Below, piece after piece: positions 1 through 7,071 of a stretch of DNA of 11,231 nucleotides. Made by a program: the position numbers and the translations under genes. Under the pieces are notes generated by a model that was not told the DNA's origin, did not search any database, and saw only the letters and a list, made by a program, of their open reading frames with translations. Source of the DNA: a bacterium (GTDB lineage Bacteria > Bacteroidota > Ignavibacteria > Kapaibacteriales > UBA961); NCBI GenBank assembly GCA_022844575.1, contig JALHLL010000108.1:1-11231 (forward strand), read 5' to 3'. Position 1 is the stretch's first letter. The number at the start of each line of letters is the position of its first letter.

Positions 1-307
1 TACTGCCCCCACCAAGCCCTGCACCGAGAGGAATGTTCTTTTGAAGTCGTATTTTTGCCCCTTCTTTTATACCGAATTCCTGTTTAAGCATCACAGCTGC
101 TTTCCATACAAGATTATCATTAGGATTACAGTCTATATCATTTTCTGTATATAACTCAATTGTTGATGACTTCTCGAATGTAATTCGGTCTGCTAGAGAA
201 ATAGGGATGAAGAGAGAATGTATTGCATGATAATTATCATTTCTTTTCCCCAATACTTCAAGGAAAAGATTGATCTTAGCATTAGGGAATACTGTCAATA
301 ATGGCAT
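1..307 (-). CDS. ispE: 4-diphosphocytidyl-2-C-methyl-D-erythritol kinase IspE, N-terminal part (cut by left window edge)
   Basis: IspE phosphorylates CDP-methylerythritol with ATP in the MEP pathway for isopentenyl diphosphate; it is a cytosolic GHMP-family kinase. About 102 N-terminal residues are visible. Residues 9-18 read NAKINLFLEV, the family's N-terminal substrate-binding segment with the conserved Lys (K11). Residues 93-102 read PLGAGLGGGS, the glycine-rich GHMP ATP-binding loop. The later catalytic Asp region and the C-terminal domain lie beyond the window. The ATG at 305-307 (minus strand) fits the usual N-terminus, with only a few residues ahead of the first beta strand. No Shine-Dalgarno sequence precedes it; the bases just upstream read TATAATC. 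It is divergent from a lipid/polyprenol kinase-family gene 37 bases away, so the two may share a regulatory region. Identification rests on the two motifs and their spacing. Confidence 0.93.
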   Translation of the reverse strand, partial: MPLLTVFPNAKINLFLEVLGKRNDNYHAIHSLFIPISLADRITFEKSSTIELYTENDIDCNPNDNLVWKAAVMLKQEFGIKEGAKIRLQKNIPLGAGLGGGS

Positions 308-344
308 GATTATAAGACCGAATGGTCACTAAAACAACACAAAA
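308..344. promoter_or_regulatory. Divergent intergenic gap with a small inverted repeat
   Basis: These 37 bases are all that separates two divergently transcribed genes, so start signals for both must lie here or inside the coding ends. A short inverted repeat, GACC-gaat-GGTC, sits at 316-327. A TATAAG hexamer at 311-316 could be a -10 box for the plus-strand genes, but I find no matching -35 box. A perfect TATAAT on the minus strand (309-314) is one base from the ispE ATG, too close for a normal leader. I see no clear Bacteroidota-type TAnnTTTG box. That regulation happens here is inference from layout only. Confidence 0.3.
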
Positions 345-1043
345 ATGCAGAAACACGGCGAAATATCGTACACAAATGAGTTGCTAAGAAAAGCAATCCA
401 TCTGTCATCTCTTTCAATACCAATCGCTTACGGTATTTTTGGCAAGCAGTTCATTTTCAGATTGATTCTGCTTGCAACAATTTTAAGCATCGTGTTAGAT
501 GTTATGAGTCATAAAGTGGAAGCTTTCAGAAAATTCTACCTCACTTTATTCGGAAATCTTCTTCGTCACCATGAAGCTCAAAACGAAACACTTTTACTGA
601 ATGGTGCCTCATGGGTTTTGATTGCGGCATTTGTTTGCATTTTGATTTTTCCTCAATACATAGCAATAACAGCGTTCAGCATACTTATCATATCTGATAC
701 GGCTGCCGCTCTTATCGGTAGAAAAATAGGAAAAAGAAAATTCCTTGATAAGAGTGTTGAAGGCACGATGGCTTTTATCATATCGGGTATAATGGTAGTA
801 ACGTTTGTTGGGTTGGTCTATAATTTGCCTGTAGCTTTTTATTGTGCGGGATTCGGAGGAGCCATTTTAGGTGGTATTGTCGAGGCAGCGTCAATTCGTT
901 TAAGAATGGATGATAACTTATCAATACCTTTAAGTGTCGGTGCAACTATGTGGCTTACTGATTTGTTATTATTTATGAGCGGTTCGGAAGGGTTTCTTGA
1001 CACAGATACACCTTTATTCGATTTACCGGATCTCGGTCTATAG
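345..1043 (+). CDS. Integral membrane kinase of the diacylglycerol/polyprenol (SEC59/VTE5, COG0170-like) family
   Basis: Members of this superfamily include CTP-dependent dolichol kinase and plant phytol and farnesol kinases; bacterial members are often labelled phosphatidate cytidylyltransferase without proof. Visible family marks are ELLRKAIHL at residues 12-20, SDTAAALIGRKIGK at 117-130, SVEGTMAF at 137-144 and DNLSIPL at 190-196. The 232-residue length suits the bacterial group. Hydrophobic stretches near 24-52, 88-117, 142-160, 164-181 and 197-211 indicate a polytopic inner-membrane protein, with the Asp-Gly-Lys-rich loop between helices as the probable nucleotide site. The tail after residue 212 is acidic and looks soluble. 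The ATG follows an A-rich stretch with no Shine-Dalgarno motif, and RKAIHL lies as close to the N-terminus as in relatives, which supports this start. Divergence from ispE makes an isoprenoid-alcohol substrate attractive, but the substrate cannot be read from sequence; a diacylglycerol-type lipid is the alternative. Confidence 0.85.
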   Translation: MQKHGEISYTNELLRKAIHLSSLSIPIAYGIFGKQFIFRLILLATILSIVLDVMSHKVEAFRKFYLTLFGNLLRHHEAQNETLLLNGASWVLIAAFVCILIFPQYIAITAFSILIISDTAAALIGRKIGKRKFLDKSVEGTMAFIISGIMVVTFVGLVYNLPVAFYCAGFGGAILGGIVEAASIRLRMDDNLSIPLSVGATMWLTDLLLFMSGSEGFLDTDTPLFDLPDLGL

Positions 1044-1073
1044 TACCATGTATCACTATTAGAATTTTCACCT

Positions 1074-3161
1074 ATGAAAAGTTTTGTTTTAATACTTTGC
1101 ATCTACCTTTTTTACAACTATTCGCTGTTCTCTCAACAACAAAAAGGATGGATATGGCAGAATCCGCAGCCGCAAGGGAATCCAATCGCAACGTTAGCTA
1201 TAACAGGTACATCGTCTGCAATAGCTTGCGGTGAAGCCGGTGGAATTATTGGCAGCGGTGATTATGGATCATTATGGTCAAGCAGATTGACATCTACTGC
1301 GCATGATTTGTATTCGGTGCACTTTTCTAATCCCTTGAACGGTTGGGCTGTCGGTAATGCGGGAACGATATCGAAAACAACAAACGGTGGACTTAGTTGG
1401 GTGAATCAGAAATCGGATGTGACAGCTGCTCTAAATAGTGTTTTTGCTCTTGATGACAGTTTGGCTTTCTCAGTAGGGAGACAATCGACAATCCTGAAAA
1501 CTACAAACGGCGGGAGGACATGGGGTAAAATAGTAAGTGGATTTGTGGTTTTTTTGAATGGAGTTGCATTCAGATCAGCAAAAGACGGGTGGGCAGTTGG
1601 AAACGGCGGTATTATTATGACCACCATCAATGGAGGCGATTCTTGGTCTTCACAGCTCTCAAAAACAGATGAAAATTTGAATGCAATACAGATGATAACA
1701 CCAACGAATGCTTGCGTTGTCGGTAATTTGGGAACAATTCGTATTACCTCTGATGCAGGAAAAAATTGGAGTGTCATTAATTCAGGTACAAATAATAATT
1801 TAACATCGGTTCACTTTGTGAATGAGAATAAAGGGTGGTCATGTGGTGAAAAGGGAACGGTTATTCGTACTAAAGATGGCGGAAAAGTTTGGGAGATAAT
1901 AACTACCGGTTTTACGGAAGATTTGGGTGCAATACGTTTTTTTGATGCGCAAAACGGCATTCTTGCGGGAAGAAACGGTACAATGTTTACTACGAATGAT
2001 GGCGGTACAACATGGAATCAGGTTAATAAAGGTACAAGATTAAATCTTTATGATATAGCATTTATTAATGAAAACCGAGGTTGGGCGATAGGCGATACAG
2101 GTACCGTATTGACAACATCAAATGCAGGTCAGGATTGGGCTATTTTTGAAGATGTCGATAAAGTAAATATGCGTGGGCTTGATATAATTTCACCCAATGA
2201 TGGTTGGATCGTCGGAAATGTCGGAGCTATCATTAAGATTAGTAATAATGGTACGAGTTTTAACCAACAACAGTCTCAAATAGTTGGCGATTTGAATGAT
2301 GTGGATTTCGTGGATAATAAGTACGGTTGGGCATGTGGTAATAATGGTATTATCGTAAAAACAACCAATGGTGGGGAACAGTGGAAAGTTGTTATTTCCG
2401 AAACCTCCGCAAATCTTTCGGGTGTTTACTTTTCAGATCAGAATAATGGCTGGTGTATAGGTGATAAAGGAGTAATTATTAATACGACTAATGGAGGTGA
2501 AACTTGGAAAACGCAAAATTCAGAAACAACTAATAATCTGTTTTCCATTCAATTTCTCAATGATCAGTTAGGATATGTTTCCGGCGATAATGGCATCATA
2601 AGAAAAACAACCGATGGCGGTAAAACATGGGTTAATGTTGTTGTTAATACACCGGAAGCAATTACATCATTAAGATTTATAGATGAGAATAATGGTTTTC
2701 TTGTCGGTAAATCAGGTGTAAGTAGCTTAACAACCGATGGCGGAAAAACTTGGCGTGCACAATTTACCGGAACAAATAATAATCTCCATTCGCTCTATGT
2801 ACTTAACGATTCTACAGCGTGGGCGGTAGGTTTATCCGGTACTATTTTGAAATATGTTCCTATTAAACCCATTGAAGGTCCGTCATCAACAGTTGATGTA
2901 TCAAACGCTGGTATTATTATGACAATCGCTCCTCAGCCGGCAGATAATTTTGTGACAATAACCATGAAATCCAATACAGAGCAATGGAATTACATTCGTA
3001 TATATAATGTTAACGGAATTCTTAGCAGGATTGTGAGTAACGATTATTCCCAAATAGGATCTATCTTGCTCGAAACCGAATCTATGGTTTCGGGTATTTA
3101 TTTTCTTGAAATAATTCATAATAATGGCAGAACCGTTATGCCCTTAACTATCCGCCATTAA
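1074..3161 (+). CDS. Secreted YCF48/BNR-repeat beta-propeller protein with T9SS C-terminal sorting domain
   Basis: This 695-residue protein has three parts. Residues 1-20 form a signal peptide (MKSF, a hydrophobic core, then LFS before QQQ). Residues 25-595 hold YCF48/BNR-like blades with the pattern GWAVGnxGTIxkTtnGGxxW; the closing Trp recurs every 41 residues from W68 to W560 (Phe at 396). Residues 613-695 are a type A T9SS sorting domain: PQPADN near 620, IRIYNVNG at 641-648, and the final strand motif SGIYFLEI followed by a short basic end. It is therefore expected to cross the inner membrane by Sec and the outer membrane by the type IX system, ending on the cell surface or outside. In cyanobacteria and plastids YCF48 (Hcf136) helps assemble photosystem II; nothing here suggests photosynthesis, and the role of such secreted propellers is unknown, with ligand binding or adhesion plausible. 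The ATG at 1074 begins the signal peptide directly; no Shine-Dalgarno is seen. It starts 30 bases after the preceding gene. Confidence 0.93.
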   Translation: MKSFVLILCIYLFYNYSLFSQQQKGWIWQNPQPQGNPIATLAITGTSSAIACGEAGGIIGSGDYGSLWSSRLTSTAHDLYSVHFSNPLNGWAVGNAGTISKTTNGGLSWVNQKSDVTAALNSVFALDDSLAFSVGRQSTILKTTNGGRTWGKIVSGFVVFLNGVAFRSAKDGWAVGNGGIIMTTINGGDSWSSQLSKTDENLNAIQMITPTNACVVGNLGTIRITSDAGKNWSVINSGTNNNLTSVHFVNENKGWSCGEKGTVIRTKDGGKVWEIITTGFTEDLGAIRFFDAQNGILAGRNGTMFTTNDGGTTWNQVNKGTRLNLYDIAFINENRGWAIGDTGTVLTTSNAGQDWAIFEDVDKVNMRGLDIISPNDGWIVGNVGAIIKISNNGTSFNQQQSQIVGDLNDVDFVDNKYGWACGNNGIIVKTTNGGEQWKVVISETSANLSGVYFSDQNNGWCIGDKGVIINTTNGGETWKTQNSETTNNLFSIQFLNDQLGYVSGDNGIIRKTTDGGKTWVNVVVNTPEAITSLRFIDENNGFLVGKSGVSSLTTDGGKTWRAQFTGTNNNLHSLYVLNDSTAWAVGLSGTILKYVPIKPIEGPSSTVDVSNAGIIMTIAPQPADNFVTITMKSNTEQWNYIRIYNVNGILSRIVSNDYSQIGSILLETESMVSGIYFLEIIHNNGRTVMPLTIRH
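1194..2855 (+). repeat. Fourteen tandem YCF48/BNR-like propeller blades, 41 residues (123 bp) each
   Basis: Fourteen GWAVG-like inner strands occur near residues 50, 91, 132, 173, 214, 255, 296, 337, 378, 419, 460, 501, 542 and 583. The Trp that ends each Asn/Asp-Gly-Gly-x-x-Trp turn falls at 68, 109, 150, 191, 232, 273, 314, 355, 437, 478, 519 and 560, with Phe at 396 in register. Thus no insertion or deletion has accumulated across the array. DNA identity between blades is mostly low; the clearest match is a 14-base direct repeat, ACAACCGATGGCGG, at 2607-2620 and 2730-2743, exactly 123 bases apart. The array encodes protein and is not a CRISPR. Confidence 0.93.
2910..3158 (+). other. T9SS type A C-terminal sorting domain (within the propeller protein)
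   Basis: Residues 613-695 carry the beta-sandwich signature of T9SS cargo tails: a proline-containing start (IAPQPADNFVTI), the IRIYNVNGI strand, the SGIYFLEI strand, and a last strand ending MPLTIRH at the C-terminus. In known cargo this domain directs outer-membrane passage and is usually removed on export, with some proteins then fixed to lipopolysaccharide. The transport genes themselves are not in this window. Confidence 0.9.
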
Positions 3162-3188
3162 GAATGTGAACAATTTGTTGAGTACTAT

Positions 3189-4754
3189 ATGATAAAGGAG
3201 ATAGTTCTATCTATTCACCCTAAACATATACACAATTCGGAATACCTTCGTATGACTGCAGCAAATGAATGCGGAATTACTGAAGAAGGTATTAGCGAAA
3301 TAAGGATTAATAAGCGTTCCATAGATGCTCGTAACAGATCAGTTCGTTACATAGTAACCGCAACCGTTTATATTGGTGAATTTCCGCAGCAAGAAGAGAG
3401 TTTACTTAGCTCCTATAAAGAGGTTAATAGTGATACATCTGTTTTGATAATAGGTGCCGGACCATGCGGATATTTTGCCGCTTTGGAATTATTGCGATAT
3501 GGAATAAAACCTATTGTTCTGGACAGAGGAAAGGATGTCCGTTCACGTCGAAAAGATTTAAGAGATATTCAACAATTCGGTAAAGTAAACCCGCATAGCA
3601 ATTACTGTTTTGGGGAAGGCGGCGCAGGAACTTATTCCGATGGTAAACTATACACAAGTTCAAAAAAACGTGGTGATATACGATATATACTTCGCTTATT
3701 GACAGAGCATGGTGCCAATCCTGATATATTGGTAGATACACATCCGCATATCGGTTCCAATAAATTACCCGGTGTTGTCCAAAGTTTACGCGAGACAATT
3801 TGTAATTATGGTGGTGAAGTTCATTTCAATTCTTATGTTACTGATATAACAATAAGTGATAATAAATTTGTGTCCTGTTCAACATCAGAAGGCAAACAAT
3901 TCGACGCAGGTGATTGTATAATAGCGACGGGACATTCTTCGAGAGATATGTTCCGATTATTGGCAAGTAAGAATATAACACTCGAAGCAAAACCGTTCGC
4001 ACTTGGAGTAAGAGCGGAACATCCTCAAGAAATTATAGATGAAATACAATACCATGGTTTTAAGCGTGGCGATTTTTTGCCTGCTTCGAGTTATAAATTA
4101 GTAACGCATGTGGGGGAGAGGGGTGTCTTTTCTTTTTGTATGTGTCCGGGCGGACTTATCGTACCTGCAGCAACAGCCCCGGGTGAAATTGTTGTTAATG
4201 GAATGTCTATGTCAAGAAGAGATTCTGAGTATGCAAACTCCGGTATTGTCGTTTCGGTGAATCCGATCGATACAGGAAAATTTAGTGCCGACGGTGTTTT
4301 TTCATGTTTGCATCTTCAGGAAGATGTGGAGAAAAAAGTATGGAAAAACAGCGGTAATGGATCGCAAACTGCACCCGCTCAAAAAATAACGGATTTCGTA
4401 CAGAAAAAGAAATCGGCTGAATTGCCGAGCACTTCGTATATACCCGGCATATATTCGGCTGAATTAGACACGATACTCCCTACCGATATTTCGAATGCAT
4501 TACAAAAGGCATTCATTGACTTTGAAAAAAAGATGAAAGGATATCTGACGGATGAGGCAATTATAGTTGCAACGGAATCAAGAACTTCATCTCCGATTAA
4601 AATCCTGCGTGATAAAGATAAACTACACCATGTAGAGGTAGATAATTTGTACCCAGCAGGGGAGGGTGCAGGATATGCCGGGGGGATTATGTCAGCCGCT
4701 TTGGACGGTAAAGCCATTGCAGAAAGAATAGCTCAAAAATACTCATTAGCATAA
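3189..4754 (+). CDS. FAD-dependent dehydrogenase of the COG2509 type, substrate unknown
   Basis: This 521-residue soluble flavoprotein belongs to a widespread family of putative FAD/NAD-utilising dehydrogenases with no firmly assigned reaction. An N-terminal domain of about 80 residues precedes a classical FAD-binding Rossmann fold: LIIGAGPCGYFAALELLRYG begins at residue 86, ending in the acidic strand-end Asp of VLDRG (D112). Family marks follow: FGEGGAGTYSDGKLYT at 141-156, the IIATGHS strand near 244-250, CMCPGG at 317-322, ESRTSSPIKI at 463-472, and the C-terminal FAD-contacting LYPAGEGAGYAGGI at 487-500. C317 and C319 form a CxC pair inside a conserved segment; a redox role is possible but unproven. 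The ATG at 3189 keeps the whole N-terminal domain; it lacks an upstream Shine-Dalgarno. The gene lies 27 bases after the T9SS propeller gene and 6 bases before the histidine kinase gene, so co-transcription is likely. Nothing nearby names its substrate. Confidence 0.88.
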   Translation: MIKEIVLSIHPKHIHNSEYLRMTAANECGITEEGISEIRINKRSIDARNRSVRYIVTATVYIGEFPQQEESLLSSYKEVNSDTSVLIIGAGPCGYFAALELLRYGIKPIVLDRGKDVRSRRKDLRDIQQFGKVNPHSNYCFGEGGAGTYSDGKLYTSSKKRGDIRYILRLLTEHGANPDILVDTHPHIGSNKLPGVVQSLRETICNYGGEVHFNSYVTDITISDNKFVSCSTSEGKQFDAGDCIIATGHSSRDMFRLLASKNITLEAKPFALGVRAEHPQEIIDEIQYHGFKRGDFLPASSYKLVTHVGERGVFSFCMCPGGLIVPAATAPGEIVVNGMSMSRRDSEYANSGIVVSVNPIDTGKFSADGVFSCLHLQEDVEKKVWKNSGNGSQTAPAQKITDFVQKKKSAELPSTSYIPGIYSAELDTILPTDISNALQKAFIDFEKKMKGYLTDEAIIVATESRTSSPIKILRDKDKLHHVEVDNLYPAGEGAGYAGGIMSAALDGKAIAERIAQKYSLA

Positions 4755-4760
4755 GTATAT

Positions 4761-6194
4761 ATGAATAAGGCTGAAAAAATAATAAGAAGAGTTAATGAAG
4801 TATTGCATCTAGAACCGGAATTGCCTGATCCGGAGTTTTGTGATGATTATGGTAGAACAATTCAACGCATAAACTTAAGCAGAATTAGAATATTCAGTAT
4901 AGTACTTTTTATATTGATGTCCTTTTTTACTTGGCGTGATTATTTTATAACAAGGAACGAAGGGCTATGGTATGAGAATGTTGCATACTATGAATTATTT
5001 CTATGCCATGTTACTTTACTGATTATTTCTTCTATATCCTATTTCGTCTCGAAGGCACAATTAAAATCTATACAAACATCGTTTAAAGTTGCTAATCTCA
5101 TTACGCTTATATATGGCTTCCTTATTATTGTTTGGTGTGCTTTTTTATCAGGATGGGTTACACAGAAAGTTAATGAACACATTACCGAGTATATTATTGG
5201 TGTCTTCGGTATAGCTTCGGGCTTATTCTATAGACCATTAGCTTCCATTGCAATTTTTGTATTGGGTGATCTCATTTTTATTGTGCTGTTAAATATAACG
5301 TTAGAACAACCTAATGCAAGTGGTCATATTACCAATAGTATTGTACTCACTGTTCTGGCTTGGTTTGTTTCGAGGTTCTCCTATACGGCACGCCTCAGAC
5401 AATTTGTCAATTTGAGGACAATATCATTGCAAAAAAAGGAGATTGAATCGGTTAACGAGGTATTACAAAATCAGAATGTGTATCTGGAAGAGCTCAACAA
5501 GGAAAAAAACGAATTTATGGGTATTGTGGCTCACGATTTAAAAAATCCCCTTGCCGCAATTATACTTGGAGCTGAAACATCTCTGCGCTATGGTAAACAG
5601 TTAGCACAAGAACAAAATGAAAAGACATTACGTCAGATGCACTCAACGGCACTCAGAATGAAGACGATAGTTAGTAATCTTCTTGATATTAATTCCATTG
5701 AAACTGGTAAACTTAATATTAAGAAAGAACGATTCGATCCTTTTGATACGATTAAACAAGTAATAGAAACATTTCAGCAAGCCGCTGATAAGAAAAGCAT
5801 TCGTTTATACTATAGTTCAATTCCTACTGAAATACAATTATATACGGATAGAACACTTTTTCATGAAATAGCCGATAATATCATCAGCAATGCCATAAAG
5901 TATTCAAACTCAGATTCGGATGTTTATATATCTTCGGATATAAAAACTAAAAATGATGATACTTATTTTGAATTTAGTGTTAAAGATAATGGACCCGGTC
6001 TTACGGAAGAGGATATGAAAAAACTCTTCGGTAAATTTGAACGCTTATCGGCACAACCTACAGGAGGAGAGCATAGTACAGGTCTTGGGCTTGCTATTGT
6101 AAAAAAATTGACTGAAGCGATGGGTGGAAATGTATTATGTGAATCTGAATATGGTCGAGGTGCTACATTTATTGTACGATTTCCATTAAATTAA
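4761..6194 (+). CDS. Orphan membrane sensor histidine kinase with six-helix N-terminal region
   Basis: This 477-residue protein is a two-component sensor kinase. A cytoplasmic start of about 40 residues leads into roughly six hydrophobic helices (about 41-58, 74-96, 110-131, 143-158, 160-180, 189-207) with very short loops, so the stimulus is probably sensed in or near the membrane rather than by a periplasmic domain. A likely coiled coil (220-252) joins this to HisKA, whose H-box is VAHDLKNPL with phospho-acceptor H258. The ATPase domain has the N-box (N373 and N377 in IADNIISNAIKYS), G1 (DNGPG, 409-413), an F-box region (LFGKFERL) and G2 (STGLGLAIVKKL). All catalytic boxes are intact, so it should be active. 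No response regulator or receiver domain is present in the window, hence the partner lies elsewhere. It starts 6 bases after the flavoprotein stop and ends 7 bases before the glycosyltransferase start. I do not recognise the sensor region as a named domain. Confidence 0.93.
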   Translation: MNKAEKIIRRVNEVLHLEPELPDPEFCDDYGRTIQRINLSRIRIFSIVLFILMSFFTWRDYFITRNEGLWYENVAYYELFLCHVTLLIISSISYFVSKAQLKSIQTSFKVANLITLIYGFLIIVWCAFLSGWVTQKVNEHITEYIIGVFGIASGLFYRPLASIAIFVLGDLIFIVLLNITLEQPNASGHITNSIVLTVLAWFVSRFSYTARLRQFVNLRTISLQKKEIESVNEVLQNQNVYLEELNKEKNEFMGIVAHDLKNPLAAIILGAETSLRYGKQLAQEQNEKTLRQMHSTALRMKTIVSNLLDINSIETGKLNIKKERFDPFDTIKQVIETFQQAADKKSIRLYYSSIPTEIQLYTDRTLFHEIADNIISNAIKYSNSDSDVYISSDIKTKNDDTYFEFSVKDNGPGLTEEDMKKLFGKFERLSAQPTGGEHSTGLGLAIVKKLTEAMGGNVLCESEYGRGATFIVRFPLN

Positions 6195-6201
6195 GAAGTC
6201 T

Positions 6202-7071
6202 ATGAAAATTTCCGCATGTTTGATTGTAAAAGATGAAGAACGAAATATTCGAGAATGTTTACAATCTTTAATGTTTTTTTCGGATGAAATTATTGTTGTG
6301 GATACCGGTTCTACGGACAATACAATAAATATAGCCAAGAAATTTACTGATAAAATATATTCATTTCAATGGATTGATGATTTTAGTGCCGCCAGAAATT
6401 ATGCCCTTGAAAAAGCTGACGGCGATTGGATTGTGAGTATTGATGCCGATGAAATCATAAGAAACCCGCAACTGATACGTAATACCTTACAAAGCTCGCC
6501 AAAAATAATAGGTGGTATCTTAATTGAATTGGAAAGTAATGCACATCGAACTGATGGCACTTTAGATGTTTTTATCATCCATTTATTAAGAATATTCAGA
6601 AATAATCCTCTTATAAGATGGGAAAATACTATTCATGAACAAGTGCTGGAACCTATTCTATCAGCAGGATTTACAATAGCACAATCGGATATACGATATT
6701 TTCATAAGGGGTATGATTTATCACCGGAAGAAATGAGGAAAAAGCAGGAAAGAAATTTATCCTTATTGACCAAGTCTGTTGAAATTAAACCCAATGATGG
6801 TTATATGTGGTTTCAAAGAGCGAAAACATATCGTGCGCTCGAGAAATTGGATCAAGCTGAAAATGATTGCAAAAGGGCTTTACTTCTATTGAGTGATAAT
6901 CATAGTGCCAAACCGCAAGCTTTAAATGAAATGGCACTCATTTCATATCAAAGAAATAATATTAAATCTTCTTTGATTTATGCAAATGAGTCACTTAAGA
7001 TAATCCCTCAGCAATCGTTTGCCTTGTATATCGCTGCCGAATCTTTATATGAACTGAAAGAATTCTCAACA
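6202..7071 (+). repeat. Internal duplication, copy 1 (GT2 plus TPR, residues 1-290)
   Basis: Residues 1-290 align with 417-710 in the same order. The offset is 416 residues through the catalytic core (33 to 449, 60 to 476, 81 to 497) and 420 from the HEQ motif on (145 to 565, 201 to 621, 261 to 681). The match includes the TPR stretches YMWFQRAKTY/YAWFQLGQTL and ANESLKIIPQQSFAL/ANHSLEKVPQQIFAL. The DNA has diverged widely, so the duplication is old. Confidence 0.85.

Noticed and set aside
309..314. Perfect TATAAT on the minus strand as the ispE promoter
   Set aside because: It ends one base before the ATG, so transcription would begin inside the gene; there is also no -35 box at the right distance.
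839..1102. Antisense open frame opposite the membrane kinase gene end
   Set aside because: No recognisable domain; it lies across the conserved 3' end of a well-supported gene and the gap after it.
1406..1777. Antisense open frame inside the propeller gene
   Set aside because: It is a by-product of the repeat coding sequence on the other strand and has no family features.
1194..2855. Regular 123-base periodicity that could suggest a CRISPR or satellite array
   Set aside because: The period is 41 codons in one open frame with conserved blade residues and poorly conserved DNA; it is a protein repeat.
1074..3161. Photosystem II assembly factor YCF48
   Set aside because: The blades are of that type, but there are twice as many, a T9SS tail follows, and no photosynthesis gene is nearby.
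3194..3200. AAAGGAG just inside the flavoprotein gene as a ribosome site for a later start
   Set aside because: No ATG, GTG or TTG lies at a proper distance downstream in frame; the sequence encodes Lys-Glu codons after the first ATG.
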